Positions 1 through 8,703 of a stretch of 14,612 nt of DNA are shown here, piece after piece. Location of the stretch: positions 1 through 14,612 of the forward strand of contig DYON01000040.1 of NCBI GenBank assembly GCA_020720525.1. The letters run 5' to 3'. Under the pieces are notes generated by a model that worked only from the letters and a program-made list of their open reading frames with translations, was not told the origin of the DNA and ran no database searches. Position numbers and translations under genes: made by a program. The stretch comes from Acetofilamentum sp. (GTDB lineage Bacteria > Bacteroidota > Bacteroidia > Bacteroidales > DTU049). The stretch's first letter is position 1; every line of letters begins with the position of its first letter.

Positions 1-268
1 AGAAAAGTAACAAAAGAAAACTCGTCGCCCGTTGAATTTTTCGGAGAAAATGGACAATTAAAATCTATAGTAGGAAAAAACTCACCGAAGGACAAATTTA
101 GGCATTTATATTCGGCTCGAACAGTTTTCCTGCTTAGGCCTGCGGCGCACAAAATCGTTGAGCCCATTTTCTTTGCCGAAAAATTCAAATGGAACTTACT
201 TGCAATTTTCCAGGTTTTACGGTCGATAGCGCATGGAAAACTGCTTTTTGTAGCATCAAAACCCAATT
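1..268. other. Left-edge region, no recognised gene; open frame running in from outside
   Basis: Plus frame 1 is open from the first base to a TGA at 319-321 (about 106 codons) and has no in-frame ATG. It begins RKVTKENSSPVEFFGENG and includes EKFKWNLLAIFQVLRSIAHG. The complementary strand is also open over much of this stretch. The last third would overlap the 3' end of the convergent secreted-protein gene. I do not recognise a domain. It could be the tail of a gene starting outside the window, or a dispersed intergenic repeat that happens to be open. The 12-mer CGTTGAATTTTT at 30-41 recurs at 4156-4167 inside the inverted-repeat element, which mildly favours repeat-type DNA. Confidence 0.3.
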
Positions 269-3115
269 TTATTTTTTCACAAACATTTCCCGCATCAGAT
301 TATCGCCGTTCTCGAAGGTGATGATGTATGCTCCTTGCGAAAGATTTTTCAATGAGACGGTGTTTTCGCCAGGCAGCAGAATACCCTGCAGAACCATTCG
401 TCCGCTGGTTTCGGTGATAATATATTTTGTTTCGCCATCGAACGAGAAGCTGGTTGAAATGAATTCTCTGGCTGGGTTGGGGTAAAGATACATGGTTGAC
501 ATATTGTTCTCGTCGATGTCCGAAATTGGCATCACCACAATAGTTTGAAACGAAGTATCGCTTTTGCACTCTGCTGCATTTGCCATTAAAGCCACTTCGT
601 AATTTCCTGTTGCAGAATACAAATGGTATGGATTTGCATCGCTGCTTTGGATTCCATCGCCAAAATCCCACTGGTACGAAACGGCATTTTGCGAGTTGTT
701 GAAAAACAGAACCACTGGATCGTTCAGAAACACCGTATCGTCCGAAACATCGAAAAGCGAAGTGGCATTAAATCCTACGTTGATGTATTGAAATTGCTCA
801 ATTGTGTCGGTTCCATAGCCATTTTGTGCCACCAAGGTCACATCGTATTGTCCGCTGGCGGCGAAAATAGCTGTGCATTGATTTCCAACCTGACTGATGA
901 TGCTTCCGCCATTGGGAAACCATTGTAGCGTGCTTGCGTTCTGGCTTGCAGAGGTGAATACCACGGTGTCGCCCGGACAAATTTGAGTTTGGTTTGCCGT
1001 AAACGAAGCCACGGGCATTGGAATTTTCGAGAATTTTACCGCGTCGAATGCAATGGAATCGTTATCAACACCAGTTGAATCGCCCAGATAAACCATAGCT
1101 GCTCCGGGTGCCATGCTAAAAACGCCCAGTTCGACCCATGAATTTTTATGGGTGTTTTGATTCACGGCGACTATGGTGTCGGTTCCAACACGCGAGATGT
1201 GATACATGGCGTTGGTGGTACTACTTCCTTTCGAAGGAACAAAAACACTAACACGATACAAAGCTGTGTCTGGAATATTCGGTTCCCAAGTGGTATAGCA
1301 GATATCTGGGGTTGTCGCCATTCCGAGCGTAAACCAAGTATGACCGTTGTAGCCTGTGTTGAAATCGCGGTAATAGCGCATGTTGCTGCCCAGAGTGCTA
1401 TTGTTCATATAGAACCCATGACCATAATAATTATTATCGATGATGGTATCGCTATACACTGGTTCGGTGGTTCGGGCTGCAACTGTCCAAGCCACATATC
1501 CATTGCCGCCACCCAGATCGGAATATCCATTGTTGTAGCCAGGCCAGTCGTACGTTACGCCTATTCCATCGTAGTCGCAATAGGTGGCATCGTTTCGATC
1601 TCCATACGGGTCGTTAAACAGAAGCGAGTGCTGGGCGTTGTAATAGCCATAACAAAGCGTTAGGTGCCCCGATGCTGTGAGATAGTTGCATATTGGGTGA
1701 ACATATCCACTATCGATTTCGGCAACGGTTTTAGCCCAGGTGCAGCTGGTGGTCCAGTATTGATTCGAAGCCATATAATGCAATTCGAGGTAATCGCTCA
1801 TGTGTGAGTTTGGCGAATGTGTGCCAGTCCACATGTAACCAAATCCACCATAAGCAGTCGTTCCGTAAGCACTTTCTGTTTCGCTGAAATACCATTCGTT
1901 GAAGCGATAAAGATCTGCAACGTAGGAACCATAATTGCTTACATGCGGATCCCAGCTATATCCATGGTCAACACTGTCTGGCCATTCAGGAAGCCTGTTG
2001 TAATATGCTATTGCCATGATGGATGTTGTTGGTGCACAACTTCCCCAGCCTTCATGCCACGATGGTGTATCATAAACTTGATGTACATAAGGTACAGTGC
2101 CTGGAACCGTGGTGGTGGTGAGAGTGCCTTTTGGAAGATTAAAATACTTTCGAGGAAGACTTCCCTGATGGTCATACACCAAGCGATTTTGACCCTGGGA
2201 GTTTGAAAATATTTCTTCCGAGTTGATGGAATGCCAGAACAAGTTGCCATTGGAATCGAAAGCGGGTCCTGAAATATGTTCGCCTGAACCCCCTGTGATT
2301 TTGCTATGTGTGTTGGACTTTGCATCAAATTGCATAATTTCGCTTGAGGTGATATAATAATTTTCCTCTTTAATTGCGGAATAGGCAAGCACGTTTTGTG
2401 TTGGATGCCATTGGGGTGCGCGACCCGTAAACACCGCCACAATGCTGTTGCTTTCGACACTGAAAATCATAATGCGTTCCATCGACGACACGAAAGCAAC
2501 AAAGTTCCCGTCGTGCGAAAATTTTGGCAGCGCACAGCCTTCTGAACTCATTGCAACGGTTTCTTTTGTATCGGTGTTCACCAAAAGCAATTGGTCGTTG
2601 TTGTCGTTATAAACAACAAAATTTCCATCAGGCGAAATGGCTGTGTAATTTGCATACAGATGTGTTGTGAAATGCTCAATTATTCCATTTTTGCGATAAA
2701 TAGCAAATCCTGAAGTGTCCGAAACCACCATATCGCCTCCAGCTGAAAATGCGGGTTGCCCACATAGTATCGCTGGTTCTGCAATGAAAGAAATGGTTCC
2801 AGTTGCAATATCGAGCAGAGCAGGGCTTTGTAGTCCTTTTTCAGAAATATATTTAAAACCAATGGCTTTTCCATTGCTACTTAACTGCATATATCGTCCG
2901 CAGCCAGGTGCAGCCACCAGTGTTTTCAACTCACCATTTGCAATCAAAAATATCTCGTTGAAGTTGTTCGATGATGCAATCATTCCAAACTCGGTTGGAA
3001 TCAGATTGCTGAAATAGCCGTCGTCTTCGGCTTTGTAGGCGTCGTTGGGGCGAAGCGATTGTGCCGATGCCACCCCCATGGCGAACACAAAAAGAAAGAA
3101 AAATAAATTTCTCAT
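269..3115 (-). CDS. Secreted C39-type cysteine peptidase with beta-propeller, PKD domains and type IX sorting tail
   Basis: This is a 948-residue secreted protein. The ATG at 3115 was chosen over an in-frame TTG at 3121; it opens a signal peptide (MRNLFFFLFVFAMGVASA, then Q). Residues ~35-325 are WD40/TolB-like propeller repeats (SPDGNFVVY, SHDGNFVAF). Residues ~338-548 match the papain-like C39_2 fold: VPYVHQVYDTP supplies the oxyanion Gln, GSCAPTT the nucleophile Cys360, SGHLTLCYGYY His484, and FNDPYGD the third catalytic residue. A golvesin C-terminal-like beta domain (~553-698, ending IAFDAVKF) follows, then two PKD domains (~701-780 and ~788-862; YQWDFGDG in the second). The tail (~877-948, YPNPAREFIS to the final KK) is a type IX sorting domain, so the product should reach the surface or medium. 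It lies downstream of the DUF4249 operon but has its own promoter-like box. Protease activity is inferred from motifs; the substrate is unknown. Confidence 0.85.
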   Translation of the reverse strand: MRNLFFFLFVFAMGVASAQSLRPNDAYKAEDDGYFSNLIPTEFGMIASSNNFNEIFLIANGELKTLVAAPGCGRYMQLSSNGKAIGFKYISEKGLQSPALLDIATGTISFIAEPAILCGQPAFSAGGDMVVSDTSGFAIYRKNGIIEHFTTHLYANYTAISPDGNFVVYNDNNDQLLLVNTDTKETVAMSSEGCALPKFSHDGNFVAFVSSMERIMIFSVESNSIVAVFTGRAPQWHPTQNVLAYSAIKEENYYITSSEIMQFDAKSNTHSKITGGSGEHISGPAFDSNGNLFWHSINSEEIFSNSQGQNRLVYDHQGSLPRKYFNLPKGTLTTTTVPGTVPYVHQVYDTPSWHEGWGSCAPTTSIMAIAYYNRLPEWPDSVDHGYSWDPHVSNYGSYVADLYRFNEWYFSETESAYGTTAYGGFGYMWTGTHSPNSHMSDYLELHYMASNQYWTTSCTWAKTVAEIDSGYVHPICNYLTASGHLTLCYGYYNAQHSLLFNDPYGDRNDATYCDYDGIGVTYDWPGYNNGYSDLGGGNGYVAWTVAARTTEPVYSDTIIDNNYYGHGFYMNNSTLGSNMRYYRDFNTGYNGHTWFTLGMATTPDICYTTWEPNIPDTALYRVSVFVPSKGSSTTNAMYHISRVGTDTIVAVNQNTHKNSWVELGVFSMAPGAAMVYLGDSTGVDNDSIAFDAVKFSKIPMPVASFTANQTQICPGDTVVFTSASQNASTLQWFPNGGSIISQVGNQCTAIFAASGQYDVTLVAQNGYGTDTIEQFQYINVGFNATSLFDVSDDTVFLNDPVVLFFNNSQNAVSYQWDFGDGIQSSDANPYHLYSATGNYEVALMANAAECKSDTSFQTIVVMPISDIDENNMSTMYLYPNPAREFISTSFSFDGETKYIITETSGRMVLQGILLPGENTVSLKNLSQGAYIITFENGDNLMREMFVKK

Positions 3116-3137
3116 ATTCAATTACGTTATATAGAAA

Positions 3138-3145
3138 CAAAGGTA
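3138..3145 (-). promoter_or_regulatory. Bacteroidetes -7 box (TACCTTTG) upstream of the C39 peptidase gene
   Basis: On the minus strand TACCTTTG fits the Bacteroidetes housekeeping -7 consensus TAnnTTTG and lies 22 bases before the chosen ATG. No TTTG is present at the expected -33 distance, so only half of the promoter is visible. It suggests that the peptidase gene can be transcribed independently of the upstream DUF4249 gene. Confidence 0.45.
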
Positions 3146-3206
3146 GGAAAATCAAGGTGAAATAAAAAATGATTAAAGTTATTTCTTCTTTAAGAAAAAA
3201 CATTCC

Positions 3207-4057
3207 TTACTCAGCCACCCCATTCCATTCTGAAAAACCACAGGTACCGAAGAAACCAGCCGCATTGGGGCCAAAATTGCTTAATGCATTGCCCGATTGA
3301 ACCACAACAATTCCGTTGTTCCACTGTGTTTCAATGAGGATTTCGCGAAGCCAAGCAGCATATTTAGGCGACAAACTGTAGCACCGCTCTTTGATGATTG
3401 TTCCTTTTGGGAAATAGACATTTTCTAAGTCGTTGTTAACAATTTCGCCCATATCTAACGACCCCAATGTGTAGAAATACAAGGTGGCAATCGAGTTTGT
3501 TGTGTCGTAGCCATCAATATGGCGCCAATCGAGAGAAATTTCGTACATCGCAAAACGCGTTGGGTCGAAGCCCGAAGCAACATACGATATTTTATAAATA
3601 CTATCGGCGGTGTTGGTTAGTGCAATAGTGAGTGGCGTAAACAAATGAGCCGTTTGCAAAACATCGGTTCCCGACCACGTCTTTCCATTGTATTCGATGT
3701 TGAGAGTATATGAGAGGCCTGCAACACCATAAACCCAATTGCTCGAAAAGTAATGTCCGCGATTGGAGGTGTCTTCTTTGAAAATATAGGTGGAATCGGC
3801 TCCCACAAGTGTTACTGTTGCTCCCGAAATCATTTGTGGCGATTCGTTGAGCGCGCTTACAGGCAAACTTAGCACCACTTCGTGCGATTTGATTTCGTTT
3901 GTTAGCATTCCTTGAACAACAATTTCGGGGAGCTTGCCATCGTTGAGGATCAAGTCGGTTTCTTTTTCGCAGGAGGTGAAAAGAAGCATGAAAGAGACTG
4001 CCAATAATCCAGCAAAACGAGAGTGAAATACGCTGCGATTTTCCCTATCCCTTTCAT
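3207..4057 (-). CDS. DUF4249 family outer-membrane lipoprotein, apparently frameshifted in its signal peptide
   Basis: The mature part starts with CEKETDLIL after lipobox LLFTSC (Cys codon 3971-3969) and carries DUF4249 hallmarks: PEIVVQGMLT near the start, GATVTLVGADSTYIF, and a C-terminal SPKYAAWLREI followed by LSNFGPNAAGFF. This family accompanies TonB receptors in Bacteroidetes and is thought to be a surface partner of the barrel; its substrate is unknown. The frame of the mature part runs upstream to 4343 without a stop, but that extension reads through an inverted-repeat element and lacks a signal peptide. The ATG at 4057 gives MKGIGKIAAYFT, a good lipoprotein n-region, in another frame. 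Dropping one GA unit of GAGAG at 4019-4023 joins it to RFAGLLAVSFMLLFTSC, giving 282 residues. I therefore read this as a dinucleotide frameshift: a mutation, phase variation or a sequencing error. Confidence 0.75.
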
Positions 4058-4110
4058 GATAATTCAAACAAAACAGGTTTTGCAGCTTTGATATAATAAC
4101 AAAAAAGGCA

Positions 4111-4285
4111 GTCATGCTGAGTGAAAAATTCAACGTTAGAATTGAGTGAACAGCGCGTTGAATTTTTTGTATCGAAGTGCGGCTGACTTTTTTATTTTGT
4201 TGCAAAACTTTCTCGCTCTGTATATTCTTCGATACATTTTGCGGACATCGATTTTGTTGGGATGCCACAAAACACTCAGAATGAC
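4111..4285. repeat. ~175-bp inverted-repeat (MITE- or palindromic-type) element
   Basis: The ends GTCATGCTGAGTG (4111-4123) and CACTCAGAATGAC (4273-4285) are inverted copies with 12 of 13 bases matching. Inside, AAAAATTCAACG (4124-4135) pairs perfectly with CGTTGAATTTTT (4156-4167), and TGTATCGAAG (4168-4177) pairs perfectly with CTTCGATACA (4227-4236). No target-site duplication was seen. It sits between the TonB receptor stop and the DUF4249 start, so in the operon mRNA it would fold into hairpins that could stall, process or terminate transcription. It carries no transposase. Whether it is dispersed in the genome cannot be seen from one copy. Confidence 0.6.
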
Positions 4286-4339
4286 AGGGCTGTATTTCTG
4301 TTGATGTGTTGAATTTGTTATATAAAAAGTGCATCCATT

Positions 4340-7003
4340 TCATAACCTAAACCGATAAGTGAGTGAAGGAATAAAACCAGCAACAGCAGTTGTGACAGGA
4401 GAAATGGTTGGAGGATTGCTAAAATCGGAAGGCAAAACCAAATTCCCGTTGTCATCAACAATTTTGTTGAATGTGAGCGAAATAGGATTGTGTCGACTGT
4501 AGAGATTGTAAATGCTAAGCTCGAGAAAATGCTGACATTTTCGAGACGGCTTCGATAATGTTAATGTTGCCGACACATCGAGACGGTGATAATCGGGAAG
4601 CCTGTCGTTGTGAATTTCGTCATATACTGGCACCGAATAGTTATTGTAGTAGTAAAATCCTACAGGAGTGGTTACTGGTTGGCCAGTGATGTAAATCCAA
4701 CTTGCGTCTATTTTCCAGCGCTTATTGTTGGTCCACGCAAGATGCAGCGAAAGATTATGTGGTCGATCCCACTGAGCTTCGTAGTTTCTTCCTTCGTTGA
4801 GCAGAGGAGTATTGATAATTACTTTCGACCAAGTATAACCAACCCAACCAGTAAGCGAACTCATGCTTTTTCGGACCATCAGTTCCAGACCATAGGCATT
4901 TGATATTCCTTCGCGAACCTCGCCTTCGAGCAGCGGATTCTGCAGCAGATTGGCATGGTCGATATAATCGGTCTGGTGCGTCATTATTTTGTAATAGACT
5001 TCGGCCGAAAAAACATAGCCGTCTTTAATTGTCCTATCGAAATATCCAAGCGAAATCTGGTCGGAGCGCTGGGGGGCAATATTTGACCCCGACGGAACCC
5101 ACGATTCGATGCCATTGAACGGACTGATGCTGGTACTCAAAATTTGCAAAAACTGGAAATTGCGGTTGTACGAAAACTTGAATTGCTTTCCCATACGAGG
5201 CGAAAAGGCAACAACCAATCGGGGTTCTATTTTAGCAAATGAAATAATCTTTTCGTTTTTTGCAAATTCCACGGTATCGATTACCTGATACAACGAATCG
5301 AAATAGAAAACCGTTGTTGGACCATTGTTGCGCCAAATTGGCTGCCGCACACCATAGTTGAGAAACCATTTCTTTCCAATCTTTTGTTCAACAGAGAAAT
5401 ACAAAGTGCTGCTTCCGCTGGTGTACGACGAAACTTCTGGAATCATTGCTTGTGTATTATTGTCGCTAAGCCGAATATTGCCCGGATTGCTTTCGTAGCC
5501 ACTCAGGTCGAGCCCCCAACGATAGGTAATGGAGGGTTTGGCGAAAAAACTAAAATCGGTTTTCAGCGAACCCTGATATATGTGCGAATCCCAATAATTG
5601 CTCAATTCTTTCCAAATTTGCACATAATAGTTGTAGCGACTGTAATAAATGGTGGTGTTGCAAAAAAGCTTGTTGTTGAAAATGTGATTCCAACGCAATG
5701 TTCCCAAATTGTTGCTCCAGTTTATTCCATAAGTGCGCAAAATTGACGGATTTTTAATAAAATACCGATCCATTCCACCATAAACTGTTAGAAATAGCCT
5801 ATTGTTGCGATTGATTTTGATGTTCAACTTCGAATTGAAATCGGAAAAGCTAAGAACCAAACTGCTGTTGTTGGCTGTTCGACGATTAATCCAGCCCAGA
5901 TTCGATGTGCGGAGTGCTATATAAAACGAAGAAACATCTTTTTTGAATGGAGCTTCGAATACCAAACTGTTGGCAAAAATGTTGGTGCTTCCGTTCATGC
6001 CAAAACGTTGCATGTTGCCGTCTTTCATTTGTATATCAATCACCGACGAAAGCCGCCCACCATATTGTGCCGGAGCATCGCCTTTATAAATATCAATGTT
6101 TTTTACGGCGTCGGGAACCATGCTCGTGAAAAATCCAAACAAGTGAGCCGCATTGTAAACTGGAGCTTCGTCAATAAGAGTCAGATTCTGATCGTTTTTG
6201 CCACCACGCACAAAAAAATACGAAGAACCATCGCCTTGGCTAACAATGCCTGGAACCGACTGTAGGCTTTTTATGGGATCGGCCTCGCCAGCAAAACCAG
6301 GCATTTGCTGCAACACTACTGGGTCGAGTTTTATCATTCCTGCTCGCAAATTGTCGCGCCAATCGTCTTGGTCGTTGTCCGAAACAACAATTGCAGCCAT
6401 TTGAAGCTCCGACATACTTAGTGGAACCGAGAGTTGTAAATCTTTGTTCAAATCGACCGGTACAATTTTTTTATTGAAACCCATAAACGAAAACACCAAT
6501 TCGTATTTCCCTGGTGGAAGCGACAATGAATAAAACCCATACGTATTCGCAATCACCCCAGTTGTTGTGCCATTAATATAAACAGCCGTTCCAATGAGTA
6601 CCTCCCCGTTCAAACTGTCGGTCACATGGCCGCTGATGGTATATTTCAACTCTTCTTTTACAACAGGATCGGTCGATTTCTTTTTCCCTCCCTTCAAAAC
6701 AATTTGCTTTTCAACAATCGAATAAGTAATTCCGAATGGCTTAAAGAGATCGTCGAGCACATTCCGAACCGGTTTGTTGCGACAATTTATTGATACTTTG
6801 TCGTTCAGCGGAATTTGCTGTGGATTGTAAGAAAATAATATACCAGAGCCCTTGCTTATTTCGTCGAGAGCCTGTTTGAGTGTTGCATCTGTAAGATTCA
6901 GCGAAATCTTTTTACTCAAATCTTGCCCCGAAACCAATCGTGGAATTGCCGCCAAAACGACAGCGAGCAGCAGAAAGCGGATGATTGATTTTGGAAAAAG
7001 CAT
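4340..7003 (-). CDS. TonB-dependent outer-membrane receptor with STN signalling domain and carboxypeptidase-regulatory-like domain
   Basis: The ATG at 7003 (887 residues) was chosen because it gives a clean signal peptide, MLFPKSIIRFLLLAVVLAAI to SGQ, and starts 16 bases after the fecR-like stop. The upstream in-frame start at 7054 would overlap that gene and add a poor N-terminus. Domains: STN ~33-103 (ISLNLTDATLKQALDEISKG), the domain that receives and passes the signal to FecR; carboxypeptidase-regulatory-like beta sandwich ~121-195 (ISGHVTDSLNGEVLIGTAVY, ending FSFMGF); plug ~215-330 (LQSVPGIVSQGDGSSYFFVR, LIDEAPVYN, GDAPAQYGGRLSSVID); then a 22-strand-type barrel to a terminal LTYRFRL. 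It is a sensor-transporter: ligand uptake is coupled to transcription through the neighbouring FecR and sigma factor. The partner is a DUF4249 lipoprotein and no SusD is present, so a glycan role should not be assumed; the substrate is unknown. Confidence 0.88.
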   Translation of the reverse strand: MLFPKSIIRFLLLAVVLAAIPRLVSGQDLSKKISLNLTDATLKQALDEISKGSGILFSYNPQQIPLNDKVSINCRNKPVRNVLDDLFKPFGITYSIVEKQIVLKGGKKKSTDPVVKEELKYTISGHVTDSLNGEVLIGTAVYINGTTTGVIANTYGFYSLSLPPGKYELVFSFMGFNKKIVPVDLNKDLQLSVPLSMSELQMAAIVVSDNDQDDWRDNLRAGMIKLDPVVLQQMPGFAGEADPIKSLQSVPGIVSQGDGSSYFFVRGGKNDQNLTLIDEAPVYNAAHLFGFFTSMVPDAVKNIDIYKGDAPAQYGGRLSSVIDIQMKDGNMQRFGMNGSTNIFANSLVFEAPFKKDVSSFYIALRTSNLGWINRRTANNSSLVLSFSDFNSKLNIKINRNNRLFLTVYGGMDRYFIKNPSILRTYGINWSNNLGTLRWNHIFNNKLFCNTTIYYSRYNYYVQIWKELSNYWDSHIYQGSLKTDFSFFAKPSITYRWGLDLSGYESNPGNIRLSDNNTQAMIPEVSSYTSGSSTLYFSVEQKIGKKWFLNYGVRQPIWRNNGPTTVFYFDSLYQVIDTVEFAKNEKIISFAKIEPRLVVAFSPRMGKQFKFSYNRNFQFLQILSTSISPFNGIESWVPSGSNIAPQRSDQISLGYFDRTIKDGYVFSAEVYYKIMTHQTDYIDHANLLQNPLLEGEVREGISNAYGLELMVRKSMSSLTGWVGYTWSKVIINTPLLNEGRNYEAQWDRPHNLSLHLAWTNNKRWKIDASWIYITGQPVTTPVGFYYYNNYSVPVYDEIHNDRLPDYHRLDVSATLTLSKPSRKCQHFLELSIYNLYSRHNPISLTFNKIVDDNGNLVLPSDFSNPPTISPVTTAVAGFIPSLTYRFRL

Positions 7004-7019
7004 TAGCAAAAATAGTGAA

Positions 7020-8042
7020 TTATTCACAAGCCTTACCATCCACCAGAAACTCATCGCCGCGCTGGGTCACCTTCAAGTCGAGAGTCGATTCGAGCACTTT
7101 GAGAACCGATTCAAGCGTTTGCCCTTCGAAAGCAACGGTGAGCCGACAATTGCCTGCAGCAGGATTGGTGAGCGTTATTTTTTTGTTGTAAGCACGCGAA
7201 ACGGTATAGATGACTCTGTCGAGGCGTTCGTTTTCGAACTTCATACTGCGGGTTTTCCACACCATAAAATATTGCTCGTGCTGATTGGTAGAGGCTATTT
7301 CTTTGGTTTGAGGCGAAAATTCGACCTGCTCGCCTGGTTTCATGATGGTTTTTTCTTCTGGTGAATCTTTGTAATACGCCGCCACGCTTCCTTCAATCAG
7401 AATCACTTGAACTTTTCCACCCGGCGCATGGGTGTTGATGTAGAACGAAGTTCCCAATACTTCGACTCGTAAATCGCCCGCCGAAACAATAAATGGCTTT
7501 GAAGCATCGTGAGTTACCTGAAAATGTGCTTCACCTTCAAGCTCAACTTCGCGCTTGTTTCCGGCAAATTCTTTTGGATAGGTGATACTCGACCCCTGAT
7601 TGAGCGAAATTTGGCTTCCATCGGGCAAGCGAGTTTCCATTACATCGTTGCTCGCCACCACTTTTATGTCGGAATCGGGACGAAAAACAACAAACCTCAG
7701 CAAAACACCAATAGCAAGCAAAACAGTAACCGCAGCAGCCACACGCCAAATAATATTTCGGTTTTGTTTGGTTTCCTTTGGCGCAAACGAAACTTTTCTG
7801 CCCTTTTCTTCGCTGCTCGAAATTTTGCCCCGAATTACTTCCCATTCCGCATCGAGATCGACCTGTTGTTCAATCATCTCTTCGTTAACAGCGTCGAATA
7901 TTTTTTTCTGTTCGGTAAATTGCTCCTTGTGCTCCAGATTTTCGTCGAGCCATGCTGAAAGCTCCGAAATCTCATCGCCGCTGGCTTCTCCCGAGAAGTA
8001 GCGGCTCATGAGCAATTCGTAATATGTGTTTTCAGCGTTCAT
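7020..8042 (-). CDS. FecR family anti-sigma factor (inner membrane, DUF4974 C-terminus)
   Basis: 340 residues, beginning with an ATG at 8042. The cytoplasmic part (1-96) has the short acidic anti-sigma helix region (YFSGEASGDEISELSAWL). A single membrane helix follows at ~97-120 (IIWRVAAAVTVLLAIGVLLR). The periplasmic FecR domain is ~128-222 (RLPDGSQISLNQGSSITYP, EGEAHFQVTHDASKPF, VEVLGTSFYIN), and the C-terminal DUF4974/STN-like domain is ~268-335 (MKFENERLDRVIYTVSRAY). In this family the periplasmic part contacts the receptor STN domain and the cytoplasmic part holds the sigma factor. It lies between the sigma gene (51-base gap) and the receptor gene (16-base gap) on the same strand, which is the standard order of such signalling units. 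Confidence 0.9.
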   Translation of the reverse strand: MNAENTYYELLMSRYFSGEASGDEISELSAWLDENLEHKEQFTEQKKIFDAVNEEMIEQQVDLDAEWEVIRGKISSSEEKGRKVSFAPKETKQNRNIIWRVAAAVTVLLAIGVLLRFVVFRPDSDIKVVASNDVMETRLPDGSQISLNQGSSITYPKEFAGNKREVELEGEAHFQVTHDASKPFIVSAGDLRVEVLGTSFYINTHAPGGKVQVILIEGSVAAYYKDSPEEKTIMKPGEQVEFSPQTKEIASTNQHEQYFMVWKTRSMKFENERLDRVIYTVSRAYNKKITLTNPAAGNCRLTVAFEGQTLESVLKVLESTLDLKVTQRGDEFLVDGKACE

Positions 8043-8093
8043 TGTAGTTTAGGTTTCGGAGGTATTACACATCAAGACAAGTTTACCCTAATG

Positions 8094-8630
8094 TTAGTTA
8101 TTGAAAAAGTGAAATATTTCGCTAAAGCCCCATTGCATTAGCAACAACAGAGGCAGGTATGGACCCAGTCGCAAGCGCAAATGAGCTAAAGCTTTACTCA
8201 TTTGTGCTTCGACCGTTTTTATTGATATTTGAAGAGTGTCGGCAATTTGTTGGTATTTTAGGTTTTCGGTTCGGCTAAGCAGAAACACCTCGCGGCATTT
8301 TTCGGGCAATTCGGCAATAGCAGAATCGATTTTTGCTTTGAGCTCTTTGCCCAGCAAAGCCGAATCGGCACTGTGTGAGTTGTTGTCGATTATCTCTTCG
8401 AACTCTACCACATTTTTGTCAAACTTTTTATTGTCGCGCAAATAATTGAGCGAACGAGTATAGATGGCCGTGGTAAGATACGACTTTGGGTTGCGCGCTG
8501 TATCTATGCTTTCGCGCTTTTCCCACAACATAATAAAAGCATCTTGAACAATACCGCGTGCTGTCTCGAAATCTTTCACATACTTCATCGAAAAATGCAC
8601 AAGTCCCTTGAATTCTTTGCGGAATAGCAA
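8094..8630 (-). CDS. ECF RNA polymerase sigma factor (RpoE-like, Bacteroidetes FecI type)
   Basis: Region 2 (~5-70) reads VHFSMKYVKDFETARGIVQD, then AFIMLWEKRE. Region 4 (~105-155) reads AELPEKCREVFLLSRTENLK, then YQQIADTLQISIKTVEAQMS, a typical helix-turn-helix. A hydrophobic C-terminal tail (GPYLPLLLLMQWGF) is common in Bacteroidetes ECF factors. It should be held by the adjacent FecR protein and drive the receptor operon. The start is unclear. The given start at 8630 is TTG and cuts into conserved sequence; the frame stays open upstream (STKFE precedes LLFRKEF) to a TGA at 8703-8701, with no ATG. A CTG at 8684 would give 196 residues, nearer to the usual family length. Confidence 0.85.
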   Translation of the reverse strand: MLFRKEFKGLVHFSMKYVKDFETARGIVQDAFIMLWEKRESIDTARNPKSYLTTAIYTRSLNYLRDNKKFDKNVVEFEEIIDNNSHSADSALLGKELKAKIDSAIAELPEKCREVFLLSRTENLKYQQIADTLQISIKTVEAQMSKALAHLRLRLGPYLPLLLLMQWGFSEIFHFFNN

Positions 8631-8703
8631 TTCGAATTTTGTGCTGTTGAGAGCGTTTGCGTTGTATGTGCTTGTGTTTTCCAGAGCTTTCGGTTTTGAG
8701 GTT

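Noticed and set aside
1148..1663. 171-codon plus-strand open frame opposite the C39 peptidase gene
   Set aside because: It is antisense to the peptidase domain with a repetitive I/V-rich composition; a shadow frame.
4058..4343. N-terminal extension of the DUF4249 frame up to 4343
   Set aside because: It is translated from the inverted-repeat element, has no signal peptide at its start and touches the receptor stop codon; it looks like a chance open frame.
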